Positions 8,274 through 17,117 of a stretch of DNA of 33,213 nt are shown here, in pieces. The notes below the pieces were generated by a model. It saw nothing but the letters and a program-made list of their open reading frames with translations, made no database searches and was not told where the DNA came from. Origin of the DNA: a virus; IMG/VR virus record IMGVR_UViG_3300032246_002140, positions 1 through 33,213 of that record; one strand, written 5' to 3'. A program made the position numbers and the translations under genes. How positions within the stretch are numbered: the first letter of the stretch is position 1; each line of letters begins with the position of its first letter.

Positions 8274-8611
8274 AAATAGGCGACTTGCGGCATTATGTCG
8301 CACTACAATCTTACAATGATTCAACCGATGCCTATGGTAAAACAATCAGGACATGGGAGACTTATGCAACTGTTTGGGCCCAAGTTACTCCCACTACCAA
8401 TTCTGAATCCATCAACGGTTTGCAACTCAATTCGTCTACAACTCATGCAGTCCTGATTCGTTATCGTGACGATGTTCAATCCAATCATCGCATCCTTCAT
8501 GGATCAAGGATCCTCAACATTCAAAGCGTCAGAAACCTTGATGAAATGAAAATCGCCCTTGGCATCGTCTGTCAGGAATCTTGCGATATGTCCTCAGGGA
8601 TTCCCCAATGA
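8270..8611 (+). CDS. Head closure / head-tail joining protein (SPP1 gp16-like)
   Basis: A TTG start at 8270 overlapping the previous stop gives a 113-residue protein beginning MKIGDLRHYVALQ, which is exactly where family members begin (Phage_H_T_join). Later hallmarks are TWETYATVWAQVTP, VLIRYRDDV and ILHGSRILNIQSVRNLDE. These proteins close the portal channel and bind the tail. ATG-initiated extensions upstream run antiparallel to family expectations and were discarded. It overlaps the next gene by ATGA. Confidence 0.88.
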   Translation: MKIGDLRHYVALQSYNDSTDAYGKTIRTWETYATVWAQVTPTTNSESINGLQLNSSTTHAVLIRYRDDVQSNHRILHGSRILNIQSVRNLDEMKIALGIVCQESCDMSSGIPQ

Positions 8612-9366
8612 TCAGGGTTTCAACGCGACAGGTGGAACAGGAATTCAAGGAATGGTTGCATTTTGTCAGCATTGATGCCAGATCAGCAGAAACAAAACGG
8701 GCCTTTGCCAATGTCCTCAAATACGGAATGAAAGCCGTAGAGAAAAGAGCCAAAGCATTAGCCAAACCAAAAAGAAAACTCCGCAAAAGAAAAGGATTCA
8801 CTCCACCACCAAAAAGAACCGGAATGCTTCGCAAAAGTTTTCGTGTCAAAAGCGGAGTCGCGAAAAAGGGAAAAGGATTGCCTTATGCCGTTGTAGGTCC
8901 AAGTAAAAAAGTCTCAGCAGAAATGAATGTCGGCGGCCGTACCATGTTAGTCAAACCATCCAAGTATGCACACTTGGTCGAGTTTGGATTTATGGCCAAG
9001 CATAGAAAGAAAACACAAAAAGCACCCAAGAGAAAACTACTTGGTCACACAGTCGAAACTTTTAAAGTTTCGCGCCCTCGTCGTGGTTCCTTGCAACACA
9101 CCTTGAAACAATTCACCAAAGGTGCAAACAGATTATCTTTTGGAAAGTTATTCCATCTGTATGCCAAAATTCTTACTCTGTTCGGTAAAGGATCCACTTG
9201 GGTTCCCGGCCAATATATTCTTGAAAGAGCATACAAGGAATCGACTGGACAAATTAAAAGTGGTATCATGGATCGTATGGGTGCAGAAGTAAAAAAGCTC
9301 TTTGCAAAAGTCGCAAAGAGAAAAGCAAAGAAAGCAGCACTTGACGCTGCGAAAGGACCAAAATAA
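8608..9366 (+). CDS. Neck/tail completion protein (HK97 gp10 family), long and Lys-rich
   Basis: Start 8608 overlaps the preceding stop (ATGA), giving 252 residues. RTGMLRKSF (about 71-79), a central AEMNVGGRTMLVKPSKYAHLVE region and YAHLVEFGF mark the HK97 gp10-like family. It is longer than the usual 120-180 residues: extra lysine-rich segments (KRKLRKRK near 55-62, KKTQKAPKRK near 130-139) and a C-terminal helix rich in Lys/Ala suggest nucleic-acid contact or insertion. The function is in head-tail completion, inferred from family and position. Confidence 0.8.
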   Translation: MIRVSTRQVEQEFKEWLHFVSIDARSAETKRAFANVLKYGMKAVEKRAKALAKPKRKLRKRKGFTPPPKRTGMLRKSFRVKSGVAKKGKGLPYAVVGPSKKVSAEMNVGGRTMLVKPSKYAHLVEFGFMAKHRKKTQKAPKRKLLGHTVETFKVSRPRRGSLQHTLKQFTKGANRLSFGKLFHLYAKILTLFGKGSTWVPGQYILERAYKESTGQIKSGIMDRMGAEVKKLFAKVAKRKAKKAALDAAKGPK

Positions 9367-9782
9367 TGTCTCTTGCTTTTGCTCGTGCATTCCGCGCTTT
9401 TCTACTTGGCAAGCCATCGGTACAGAATGTCCTGCCCGGTGGAATTCATCCCGATATGATTCCTCAGGAGGCACAATTTCCCGCAGCTGCTTACACGGTC
9501 TCAAGCACTCCTGTTGCATCCATTACCGGTATTCTTCCGGTCCGCAGCGCAGATCTTGTTTTGCACCTCAGAGGAAATAATCCAACACAAATTGAAGAAG
9601 CTTCAACCGCAATACAAAATGCAATTGCCGAAACACCCGGTCATATCACAGAACAAAATGCACTTATTGCCGGTCTTAGAATCACTTCTGATTCAGCAGA
9701 TGTTGAAGTCATTAGTGATGGTGACGATGAACCATACCATACCGGAGAGTTGAATATTTCCGGGTGGGTGAGAGAGCTGTAG
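9366..9782 (+). CDS. Tail terminator / completion protein
   Basis: The gene starts on the last base of the previous stop (TAATG). The 138-residue protein has FPAAAYTVSSTPVASITG and a long helix region (ASTAIQNAIAETPGHI), the pattern of DUF3168-like tail terminators that cap the tube and join it to the head. Position between gp10-like and tube genes supports this. No catalytic motifs are expected or seen. Confidence 0.7.
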   Translation: MSLAFARAFRAFLLGKPSVQNVLPGGIHPDMIPQEAQFPAAAYTVSSTPVASITGILPVRSADLVLHLRGNNPTQIEEASTAIQNAIAETPGHITEQNALIAGLRITSDSADVEVISDGDDEPYHTGELNISGWVREL

Positions 9783-9806
9783 GTTTTTTAACATAAGGAG
9801 TTTGTC

Positions 9807-10271
9807 ATGCCAGAATCATTTCCTGCCCCAACATTGCTGACTGTAGCGGATGTCACTCCGCCACAAGGCGCGGCATTGTCTTACAATACCGGTGGTCAAA
9901 CTCCGGTAGAAGTGCCCATTTTGAATCCAACCAACATTTCCGGTTTGTCAATTACTCTTGCGGATATTGTCATCAACGGTATTCCATTGACAGCAGAACT
10001 AAAGGTCCCGGGTAAAAAGTCCTATTCGGACATTACCGTTACCGCTACTTACAACAAGTCGGAGTTCACCGGTATTCAAACCGCTCTCAACGCCAGATCA
10101 CCTATTACTTTGAAACTCGTGAGTGCTGGCAGTTTGGCGCCCGCTCCTGCAACTACGACTGTGTCCTTTGCAGGATATTTCAAATCCATTCAAACCCCAT
10201 CGGTCGCTGATAACAATGAGCCATTGACTTATGAATTCAGCATGATGGTCAACACTGTAACAGTTGCGTAG
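9807..10271 (+). CDS. Major tail (tube) protein
   Basis: This 154-residue beta-rich protein has a strong ribosome site (AAGGAG, 8 bases before ATG). It lies between the terminator and the G/GT chaperones, where siphophages encode the tube subunit. KVPGKKSYSDITVTATYNKS and the ending NEPLTYEFSMMVNTV match the usual tube-protein pattern of a loop followed by paired strands. The short intergenic space and the good ribosome site fit high expression. Confidence 0.8.
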   Translation: MPESFPAPTLLTVADVTPPQGAALSYNTGGQTPVEVPILNPTNISGLSITLADIVINGIPLTAELKVPGKKSYSDITVTATYNKSEFTGIQTALNARSPITLKLVSAGSLAPAPATTTVSFAGYFKSIQTPSVADNNEPLTYEFSMMVNTVTVA

Positions 10272-10279
10272 GGTCCACC

Positions 10280-10609
10280 ATGAAATTCCAACGAATTCTG
10301 ATAGTAGAAAATGAACCCGGAAAACCTGAAAAGATTCCGGGTATGACTGGAAAAGTCCATATCCGAAAGATTCCATTGGGTGACGCAAAGTCGCTTGTCA
10401 ATCTTGATGGAATGGAGGGATACTCAAAAATTCTTGAACTGTCATTATGTGACGCTTCAGGTCATTTACTTGAACCGGATGAGATTAACCAGATTCCTTT
10501 TGATGCCTCACAAGCACTTGCAACAATCGCAACAGACTGGAATGGTCTGTCTGGCAAGTCACAAAAGGAATTGGAAAAAAACTCAGTAACCAGCCAGACA
10601 GAAGACTAG
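10280..10609 (+). CDS. Tail assembly chaperone, short form (gpG-like)
   Basis: A 109-residue protein between tube and tape measure genes. It is the expected 'G' product that coats the tape measure during tail assembly. It begins with beta-type sequence (GKVHIRKIPLGDA) followed by helices. Near its 3' end, at codons 99-101, lies the heptamer A AAA AAC, in the correct phase for -1 slippage. Ordinary translation ends at TAG 10607-10609, while slippage gives a 208-residue fusion ending at 10905. Confidence 0.85.
   Translation: MKFQRILIVENEPGKPEKIPGMTGKVHIRKIPLGDAKSLVNLDGMEGYSKILELSLCDASGHLLEPDEINQIPFDASQALATIATDWNGLSGKSQKELEKNSVTSQTED
10576..10582 (+). promoter_or_regulatory. Programmed -1 frameshift site
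   Basis: The heptamer A AAA AAC has the X XXY YYZ form with its codons phased to the G reading frame (GAA AAA AAC). After slippage the ribosome enters the frame of the T product, whose first codons (LSNQPDRRLVFALAGHLGRT) read like the normal start of a phage T domain. This is the conserved G/GT tail-chaperone arrangement. Confidence 0.85.
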
Positions 10610-10905
10610 TCTTTGCCTTGGCTGGACATCTCGGTAGAACGGTGGCAGAACTTGAAGCCACTATGTCTGTCGAAGAATTTACCGAATGGGCTTTGTTACA
10701 ATCCATTGAACCATGGGGTGGTGGCAGACTTGATGTTTTGTCAGCACTTCAACAACACGCAAGCCTTGCACCTTGGATCAAAGGCAAGATCGATGTCACA
10801 GCCTTGATACCGAATTGGGGAAAGAATTCCTCAAATACTACTTTCACTTTTGCAGAGTCTGCAAGTCAGTTAATCGAAAGGGCGAGAGCGATAGCAAATG
10901 GCTAA
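10582..10905 (+). CDS. Tail assembly chaperone, T extension (made as GT fusion)
   Basis: This frame adds 107 residues to the first 101 residues of G after -1 slippage. The segment RRLVFALAGHLGRTVAEL then MSVEEFTEWALLQ is a typical T domain, which recruits tube subunits to the tape measure. Independent initiation at ATG 10618 is possible but would cut off the conserved RRLVFALA part and has no clear ribosome site. Its end overlaps the tape measure start by 8 bases. Confidence 0.85.
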   Translation, partial: LSNQPDRRLVFALAGHLGRTVAELEATMSVEEFTEWALLQSIEPWGGGRLDVLSALQQHASLAPWIKGKIDVTALIPNWGKNSSNTTFTFAESASQLIERARAIANG

Positions 10906-12394
10906 GGAAGCAATCGCAAATCCCACAGTTACACTCGGTCTTGATTCAACCCCACTAACCAAGGGTCTTGATGATGCCGCTACAAAAGCAGCTGCCGCTG
11001 CAAAAAAAGTGGGAGAAGCCGTAGCCAAAACAGGACCAAAAGTAAAACAGGAAATACAAAAAGCCCTTCAAATAAAACCCGGTGATATGTTCGGTGCAGG
11101 ATTTGGAGCACAAGTTGGAAGGTTAATTGCAGCCGCGGTCAAGTCGCCACTTAATGCCCTAAAAATAACCAATGAAGCTACTTCACCTGTAAACATGGCT
11201 CTTGAATTATTGGGAAAGGCAAACAGAGTCCTTGGTGCACCTGTCCGCGCTTTAATGGCCAGAGAATCCGATCAGGCCCATGCCGATAATCAGCCAATCC
11301 TGAATGCCAGTTCAACCACAATGACCGCGGTATTCGCAAGACTTTCAAATGAAATTGAACAACTTGCAGCCGATGCGCTAGTTGGTCTTGATAAAGCCTT
11401 TAATTTTCGTGCGATTCTTGAAGGTTTTCGTGGAGTCGTGTCCGGTGTCCGGTCATTACTTGCGGCGGCATTTGGCCCATTGGTCGCGGTCGTTGATAAT
11501 CCCAACACATTACAGGAAGCATTCAAGCAAGGTCAGCAAATCGCGCTTGAAGGCTTCAAAATGTTGGCCGAATATCTCATCGATGTCAGTGACAAAATTG
11601 TCAAACTAAGCAATGTCGTTTTGCAATCATTCAATGCACTCATGCCTTTTCTTCCCTACTCAAAAAGCATGGAAGAAAAGATCACAGCATGGCAAGAAGC
11701 AAATGCAAAAATGGTTCAGATTCCCGGCAATCCAATGGCCGGTCGTGGTGGGATAAATCCTCTTAATGCACCCAGAAATCAAAGAGTACTTGGTGCCAGA
11801 GCCGATGCAATCAAAGCATTGGGATTTGATAAACCAGCCGACTTGATTCCTGATGTCGATGTTCAAGGTCTCAAAGCCGGTGTCAAGAAAATCGCGGATG
11901 CTTTTGTTCCTGCACAAGCGGTCCCTTGGGATATGGCATTCAAATCACTAAGGGAATTTGTTACCGGACTTGGTGATGCAAAGAATCCTCTTGATCAATT
12001 CAAAAATGATGTCGAACGATTCGCGGTCATTTATAATGATGCAACCGCAGCAGCTGTTGATGGTGCCCAACTTTGGCGAGCATTCAGGATGAAAGATCAG
12101 GCCCAAGACGCATTTGGTGCACGACTTCAAGGATTGATTGGCGGTACACTTCAAACCCTGCAATCTGCTGGCATTTCATCCCGTATTACTTCGGCAGCCG
12201 AAGTCGGATCTTCTGCATTGGTTGAAGCCATCGTCAGAGCGTCAGCACAAGCCGGTAGTCCTGATGACATTCAAAAACAAATCAAGGCCGCCATTGAATT
12301 ACAATTGGAACAACAAAGACAACAAACAAAGTTGCAAAGACAAATCTTTGAAGCAGCCAGATCCGGTGGCCTACTTGGATTAGGGAGACTCTAA
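10898..12394 (+). CDS. Tape measure protein (short)
   Basis: Position directly after the G/GT genes and a long, Ala/Lys/Gln-rich helical composition identify the tail length ruler. It has 498 residues. By the usual relation of roughly 1.5 Angstrom per residue, this would give a short tail of about 75 nm. The N-terminus (LGLDSTPLTKGLDDA) is typical of tape measures. A hydrophobic region (about 185-205, GVRSLLAAAFGPLVAVV) may enter the host membrane. The C-terminus is a Gln-rich helix (LEQQRQQTKLQRQ). No lytic domain is visible. Confidence 0.85.
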   Translation: MAKEAIANPTVTLGLDSTPLTKGLDDAATKAAAAAKKVGEAVAKTGPKVKQEIQKALQIKPGDMFGAGFGAQVGRLIAAAVKSPLNALKITNEATSPVNMALELLGKANRVLGAPVRALMARESDQAHADNQPILNASSTTMTAVFARLSNEIEQLAADALVGLDKAFNFRAILEGFRGVVSGVRSLLAAAFGPLVAVVDNPNTLQEAFKQGQQIALEGFKMLAEYLIDVSDKIVKLSNVVLQSFNALMPFLPYSKSMEEKITAWQEANAKMVQIPGNPMAGRGGINPLNAPRNQRVLGARADAIKALGFDKPADLIPDVDVQGLKAGVKKIADAFVPAQAVPWDMAFKSLREFVTGLGDAKNPLDQFKNDVERFAVIYNDATAAAVDGAQLWRAFRMKDQAQDAFGARLQGLIGGTLQTLQSAGISSRITSAAEVGSSALVEAIVRASAQAGSPDDIQKQIKAAIELQLEQQRQQTKLQRQIFEAARSGGLLGLGRL

Positions 12395-13404
12395 TGGGTG
12401 TAGCCTATGTCGAGCATCCGGGCTCAACAGATTCCGTTGATGCAAAATTAACCAGAAATACAACTCGCCGTTTCACAGCAGAATCAGACCTTGATCTGTC
12501 CGCTGTCCTCCTGTCTTTGATGTTCAGTACTGATAATGACATTTACATCGGAACTCCGCACCCGGACCTTGATATTCTTTATTGCACAAACATCAGCACA
12601 ACCAGAGACGAAAACTCTGTCCTGCCAAGAATCATTTACACAGTCGAAGTCACCTATTCAAATAACCTTGATAGTGGTGGAGCATCATCGAATTCAACCG
12701 GTGGGTCCGCATCCTCTGCAACAGCAGGACAACAACAGGGAGTGCCACCAGAAGATCGACAAACAAACCCGTTGTTTCGGCCTGTCGATATCCGGATCAG
12801 CAATGCAACTCAGGAAATGTCCTGCCTGAAAGCCTACCGCGTTCCAGATGGAAAAATTATTCCTTATGTCAACACGGTCGGCGATGCAATCTTGCCACCA
12901 CTTACACGGTCGGCACCAACTTCCCGTATCACAATTGGTCGCAACAACCTTATTTATCCCGGTAATTTGGTACCGGATCTTGGCAAGATCAATGACAGGG
13001 ATTTGGTCATCCCGATCATGAATGCCTCTTTTCCAAAGTGGTCTTTGAAATTCACCGGTATGGAAGCAGAACCGGTATATGAAAACGGAATATCCTACTG
13101 GCGCATTACTTTAACCATTGAAATGGGCACACAACAAAGCGAGCACGGAGATTACTATGGTTGGATAAAGACCGTTGCCAATATGGGCAAAAGAGAATTC
13201 GCCGACGCTGGCAAGTCCACTAAAATACTTACAGATCAATTCACCGGTCAACCACTAACAGAGCCGGACTTTCTTACAGAAGTTGGAACACAGATCAACA
13301 AAAAGGATGCGAACGGAAACTATAATCCAAACTGGGTGGATAGCATTCATTACCTAAAATTCCGTCCTGACAGTGATTTCAATATGGCAGCACTTTGGAC
13401 CTAA
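12394..13404 (+). CDS. Tail protein, probably distal tail or tip component
   Basis: Starting on the last base of the tape measure stop (TAATG), this 336-residue protein stands where distal-tail or baseplate proteins are encoded. It is mostly beta-strand in character, with a Ser/Gly/Ala linker at about 92-112 separating a small N-terminal domain from a larger one. IGRNNLIYPGNL and the strand pair around WSLKFTGMEAEPVY are notable but I do not recognise a named family. The role is inferred from position only. Confidence 0.6.
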   Translation: MGVAYVEHPGSTDSVDAKLTRNTTRRFTAESDLDLSAVLLSLMFSTDNDIYIGTPHPDLDILYCTNISTTRDENSVLPRIIYTVEVTYSNNLDSGGASSNSTGGSASSATAGQQQGVPPEDRQTNPLFRPVDIRISNATQEMSCLKAYRVPDGKIIPYVNTVGDAILPPLTRSAPTSRITIGRNNLIYPGNLVPDLGKINDRDLVIPIMNASFPKWSLKFTGMEAEPVYENGISYWRITLTIEMGTQQSEHGDYYGWIKTVANMGKREFADAGKSTKILTDQFTGQPLTEPDFLTEVGTQINKKDANGNYNPNWVDSIHYLKFRPDSDFNMAALWT

Positions 13405-13408
13405 TACC

Positions 13409-14629
13409 ATGAGCGGAATTGTATTTGATCTTGATTCAGCCCGTAGGATTGCAACAGCAACCCGCGGATATGAACAGTCACTTTCTGCACCTGAACCAAC
13501 CACATATCAAACCGATGGTTCCTATGGTCGCATGATGTTGGTTCAAACCGATGTTTTACCAGCAGGATATACCGGCGACCTTGCAGCCCTTGGGTCTGTA
13601 GTTGAAAAGTCTCCTGATGGCAAAATTCATTCAATCTGTCCGGCATGGATCAAGGATGTAAACGGTAAAGCATTATCGGCAAATACCACATACCAAGCCA
13701 GATACTCAGGAGCCTTGAAACAAGATGCCGTAGTGAATGGCACCACAATTCAAAAAGAACTTGGTTTGTATTTGGTACAAGTCACCGGTGGTGGATTCGG
13801 TCTAGTTTATCTATACCCGTGGCGGTACGATTTGATTTCAGCAAAATTAAAAAATGGAACTTACACTTATGCACTTTGTGTGATATGGGCAGAAGATAAT
13901 CCAGACACAACAGAATGTGAAGTATTTACCGAGTCGAGCTACTTCGATTTTCGCACAAACCGTTCAGCGGATTACTTGACTCAGTCAGGCACAGGAAATG
14001 GAGATCTCTATTTGCAACACCTGTTTAAAGTTTTTGAATTCAATGGTGCAAGATCATTCACGATAAAAGATATCGAGCTTGCACCGTTTCACATTTGGGC
14101 CGCCTCTTCGCAACAAATGATTTTAAACAAGTCTGATTTTTATCCGCGAACAGATTTTTCAAGCGATACGGTCGATGGCGGAAACCATATTGGAAGCCCT
14201 TATATGTTTACAAGAAGGGTAAAGAAGAATGCGGATGGCACGCCGCAATCCGTGCCGGTTTCAATGTACGGAAATAATGCCAGTTATCTCATGCGGCCAT
14301 TTTTAAAAACAGACCTTTGGCCAGCGGACCAAAATTTTAACAAGGTAAACACCTATACGCCAAACTCACAAATCATCAAATTTTTGAAAATGGATACCAG
14401 CTACAAGCAGCAAGGATTGAATGGGATCATTGGTCCTAACGCAACTGGCGCGGCAGTTACAATCAAAAGCTACTGCGAAGATCCTTTGGGCATTGGTTAT
14501 CCTGCCGCCGGGGTGTCGTATATCCTCAACTCAATTAACGGCAAGCTGACAGCTACTGCTGTTGGTCGTCTTCCCAATTCTCCGATGTATGTCGCACCAA
14601 CAAATCCACCAACTGGTGGAGCCACTTAA
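13409..14629 (+). CDS. Tail-associated structural protein, unknown
   Basis: Start ATG 13409 (five bases after the preceding stop) gives 406 residues beginning MSGIVFDLDSARRI. The protein is rich in aromatic residues, Thr and Asn, with no signal peptide or catalytic motif that I can see. The C-terminal tail is Pro/Thr/Gly-rich (PTNPPTGG). Position between tip and fibre genes suggests a baseplate or tail-tip part. An alternative start at 13373 lies inside the preceding gene. Confidence 0.6.
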   Translation: MSGIVFDLDSARRIATATRGYEQSLSAPEPTTYQTDGSYGRMMLVQTDVLPAGYTGDLAALGSVVEKSPDGKIHSICPAWIKDVNGKALSANTTYQARYSGALKQDAVVNGTTIQKELGLYLVQVTGGGFGLVYLYPWRYDLISAKLKNGTYTYALCVIWAEDNPDTTECEVFTESSYFDFRTNRSADYLTQSGTGNGDLYLQHLFKVFEFNGARSFTIKDIELAPFHIWAASSQQMILNKSDFYPRTDFSSDTVDGGNHIGSPYMFTRRVKKNADGTPQSVPVSMYGNNASYLMRPFLKTDLWPADQNFNKVNTYTPNSQIIKFLKMDTSYKQQGLNGIIGPNATGAAVTIKSYCEDPLGIGYPAAGVSYILNSINGKLTATAVGRLPNSPMYVAPTNPPTGGAT

Positions 14630-14926
14630 ATGGTCAACAAACGCGGTACACATAGAAACCCAAGCCCTAGGCGAAAGGAAGCACCTAGGGCTTTGACTAC
14701 TGCACAGCGCGGCTATGATCACACTTGGCAGAAACTACGGAAATGGAAACTTGCAACCGATCCATTCTGTGTTGTCTGCAATGAATCGGCAGATCAGGTC
14801 GACCATATTGTCCCAATATTTGATGGCGGCGAAAGACTTGACCCAGCAAATTTGCAAAGCCTTTGCATTTCTTGTCACAGCAGGAAAACAACAATAGACA
14901 AAAACGCAAGAAATCAGATAAGATAA
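14630..14926 (+). CDS. HNH endonuclease
   Basis: The 98-residue protein carries a complete HNH domain: RGYDHTWQKLRKWKL, two zinc cysteines in FCVVCN (about 46-49), the catalytic DHIVP (about 57-61), N75 in DPANLQSL, and a second Cys pair in CISCHSRK (about 79-86). HNH nucleases of this size often assist terminase-mediated packaging, but those usually sit beside the terminase. Here it follows a tail gene directly (stop then ATG), so it may instead be a mobile or cargo gene. The N-terminus is basic (RNPSPRRKEAPR). Confidence 0.9.
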   Translation: MVNKRGTHRNPSPRRKEAPRALTTAQRGYDHTWQKLRKWKLATDPFCVVCNESADQVDHIVPIFDGGERLDPANLQSLCISCHSRKTTIDKNARNQIR

Positions 14927-14944
14927 AACAAAAGGGAACTTGCC

Positions 14945-16762
14945 ATGCCTTACATCATTGCCGATCGCATCAAGGAAACAACTACCAAAGAAGGCATTGG
15001 CCCAATCATTCTTGATGGTGCCACGAAGTCCTGTCTGCCATTCTCATCGGCCATGTCTGTTGGCGACAAATGCTCTTATACAATCGTATCGAAAACCGCG
15101 GATGAATGGGAAACAGGACTTGCAACCTATTCCGCGCCCAACACTTTGACACCAACACAAGTAATGACGAGCAGTAATAACAATCAGCCGGTTGTTTTTA
15201 CATCTGGTCCAAAAGATGTCTTTATGGGTCCAACAAGTTGGAACCTGCCAAACTTTAATCCTGAAACTTTCACCATATCAAATGCCAATACCGTTACAGC
15301 AATTACTGTTGAATCAGGTAATGGCAACAATCTTACTCTTGCAGCAGGAAATGGAATCGGTACCGGTGCTGGTGGCAATATCGTTTTGCAACCCGGAACA
15401 CAAGCGACAAGTGGTGGCAATGGTATTTGTATCATTCAGGGAATGACAGTAGGAACAAGTAAAGGAGACAACTCAAATCTAGTCCTTGGTCTGGGTGCTC
15501 TTAACTCATTAGATCCCGGCATAGGTAATATCGCCATTGGAGCATTTGCTTTAGAAAAATCAACTTCTAATGAAACGATCGCAATTGGAATTTCTTCAGG
15601 TGGAAGAGGAACACTAACTCACGACTCTTCTATTTTGATTGGTAGCAACACTGCAACTAATGGAGTAGCGAATAATTCTGTTGGTATTGGTAGCGGCACT
15701 TTACGCGCTGGCGGAACAGATACTGTTTCTATTGGTGTTTATTCGGGAAGAACCAAAACAGACAAATCTGTACTAATTGGTCGTTCTGCGGGATACAACA
15801 CAGGCAACGAAAACATTTGCATAGGATATCAATCTGCTTACAATTCTTCCGCATCAACCAAAAGCATTTATATTGGAAGCGCAAACTATTACGGAACTAT
15901 TCAAGCTGGATCCAATTCCATTGGAATTGGCCACTATCAACCACTAATAGAATCAGATACAATTTTAATAGGAAATTATGATACAAAAAAATTCATCATT
16001 GGAGCCCAAAGCATTAGGGCGTTACAACCTGTTAACTCAGCTACAGTTACTGCCATGTATACTTCTTTTGAAACGCTAATCATAAATTACGATAGTAGTG
16101 GACAATCTTTATTTAAAATGGGAGACATAGTTTCAATTACTGGAAACCCAAATCCAGAATTGAATTTTACAAACAAAACAGTTACTATGGCTGATATCGG
16201 TCAAGTCGCTTTTAATTATACAGGCCCTGCAATTAGTGACTATAGTCCTTGCACTCTTGTAAAAACAGCTACCGGTAATCCCTTTACAATCTATGCTGGT
16301 GATGGATCTGGTGGCGGCAATGGTGGCAACGTTGTTTTGCAACCCGGTGGACATGGAACAACTGGTTTCAATGGGGCGGTGGTCGTAAATGGTGTTTTGA
16401 AAGTATCCGGGTTTCTTTCATTTGCATCTTCATCTGAAGCACTGTCAGCCCCCACGAATAATTTTGCACTAAGTACAGCGGCATTTCAAAGGATCAATTG
16501 CACGGTCGCATCGACTGTCACCGGAATCGCGCCACCAGATGGCGGATACCATGAAAACGGCCGAATCATTAACCTGTACAACATTGGAACTGCAAACATG
16601 ACATTGGCTCATAACAGCACTTTGTCGATTTCTGACAACAGATTTTTTTGTTCAACTGGAGCCAACATTGTCGTTGCTCCAAACCAAAGAGTCGTTTTGA
16701 TTTATGATTTAATCAGCAACGGTAGCGGTCTCCAAGGGTGGCGAGTTTCCAACATTCACTAG
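14945..16762 (+). CDS. Tail fibre / receptor-binding protein with YadA-like beta-roll
   Basis: A 605-residue protein with AAGGGA ahead of the ATG. The N-terminus (ADRIKETTTKEGIGPI, then SFSSAMSVGD-like and EWETGLATYS) is a common tail-fibre attachment module. Residues about 185-350 contain at least ten repeats with a core [ST]-x-x-I-G (AIGAFAL, AIGISSG, VGIGSGT, VSIGVYSG, VLIGRSAG, ICIGYQS, IYIGSAN, IGIGHYQ, ILIGNYD), the pattern of trimeric YadA-like head beta-rolls that bind surfaces. A GGNIVLQPG-type module occurs on both sides of this block (about 146 and 461). The C-terminal 120 residues form a separate beta domain. The repeat block is visibly richer in A/T than its flanks. Confidence 0.85.
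   Translation: MPYIIADRIKETTTKEGIGPIILDGATKSCLPFSSAMSVGDKCSYTIVSKTADEWETGLATYSAPNTLTPTQVMTSSNNNQPVVFTSGPKDVFMGPTSWNLPNFNPETFTISNANTVTAITVESGNGNNLTLAAGNGIGTGAGGNIVLQPGTQATSGGNGICIIQGMTVGTSKGDNSNLVLGLGALNSLDPGIGNIAIGAFALEKSTSNETIAIGISSGGRGTLTHDSSILIGSNTATNGVANNSVGIGSGTLRAGGTDTVSIGVYSGRTKTDKSVLIGRSAGYNTGNENICIGYQSAYNSSASTKSIYIGSANYYGTIQAGSNSIGIGHYQPLIESDTILIGNYDTKKFIIGAQSIRALQPVNSATVTAMYTSFETLIINYDSSGQSLFKMGDIVSITGNPNPELNFTNKTVTMADIGQVAFNYTGPAISDYSPCTLVKTATGNPFTIYAGDGSGGGNGGNVVLQPGGHGTTGFNGAVVVNGVLKVSGFLSFASSSEALSAPTNNFALSTAAFQRINCTVASTVTGIAPPDGGYHENGRIINLYNIGTANMTLAHNSTLSISDNRFFCSTGANIVVAPNQRVVLIYDLISNGSGLQGWRVSNIH
15371..15396 (+). repeat. Direct repeat flanking fibre beta-roll, copy 1
   Basis: This 26-base stretch encoding GGNIVLQP matches 16322-16347 at 23 of 26 positions. 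The two copies bracket the A/T-richer receptor-binding block. Confidence 0.7.
16322..16347 (+). repeat. Direct repeat flanking fibre beta-roll, copy 2
   Basis: Second copy, encoding GGNVVLQP. The shared run GTTTTGCAACCCGG is exact between the copies. Confidence 0.7.
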
Positions 16763-16771
16763 GAGTTACAT

Positions 16772-17116
16772 ATGCCAGACAATTTGATACCACCTATTCC
16801 ACAAATCACAGCAACCGAAGTGACGGTCGTTCCACCAGCACCCGCTGTCACTTATGACCAGTGGTTTTTAACCTCTGTTTATGTCAACCACAAAGGTGGT
16901 CCTGTTTATGATCTTGAATGTTTCTGGACAAAAGGAAACAATCAGGAACTTTCTGAAATCACTACAAATAATGTCGTCAGGAATATTGCCAATCCATCAA
17001 GTCTTGTGGAGCAACTTGGTTTTGATTTCCTTAAGACAAACCCGGATGTCGCTACGATCATTCCGCAGTTTCTTGAGGTGATGTCCAAGGTCGCGAAAAA
17101 GCAGGGAGTTTTATAA
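16772..17116 (+). CDS. Hypothetical tail-region protein
   Basis: A 114-residue protein with a clear AGGAG ribosome site. The N-terminus is Pro/Val-rich (IPPIPQITATEVTVVPPAP) and probably extended, followed by a small beta domain (WFLTSVYVNHKGGPVYDLECFW) and a C-terminal helical part (NPDVATIIPQFLEVMSKV). I do not recognise the family. Location after the fibre suggests a fibre-associated or accessory virion protein. Confidence 0.65.
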   Translation: MPDNLIPPIPQITATEVTVVPPAPAVTYDQWFLTSVYVNHKGGPVYDLECFWTKGNNQELSEITTNNVVRNIANPSSLVEQLGFDFLKTNPDVATIIPQFLEVMSKVAKKQGVL

Positions 17117-17117
17117 T

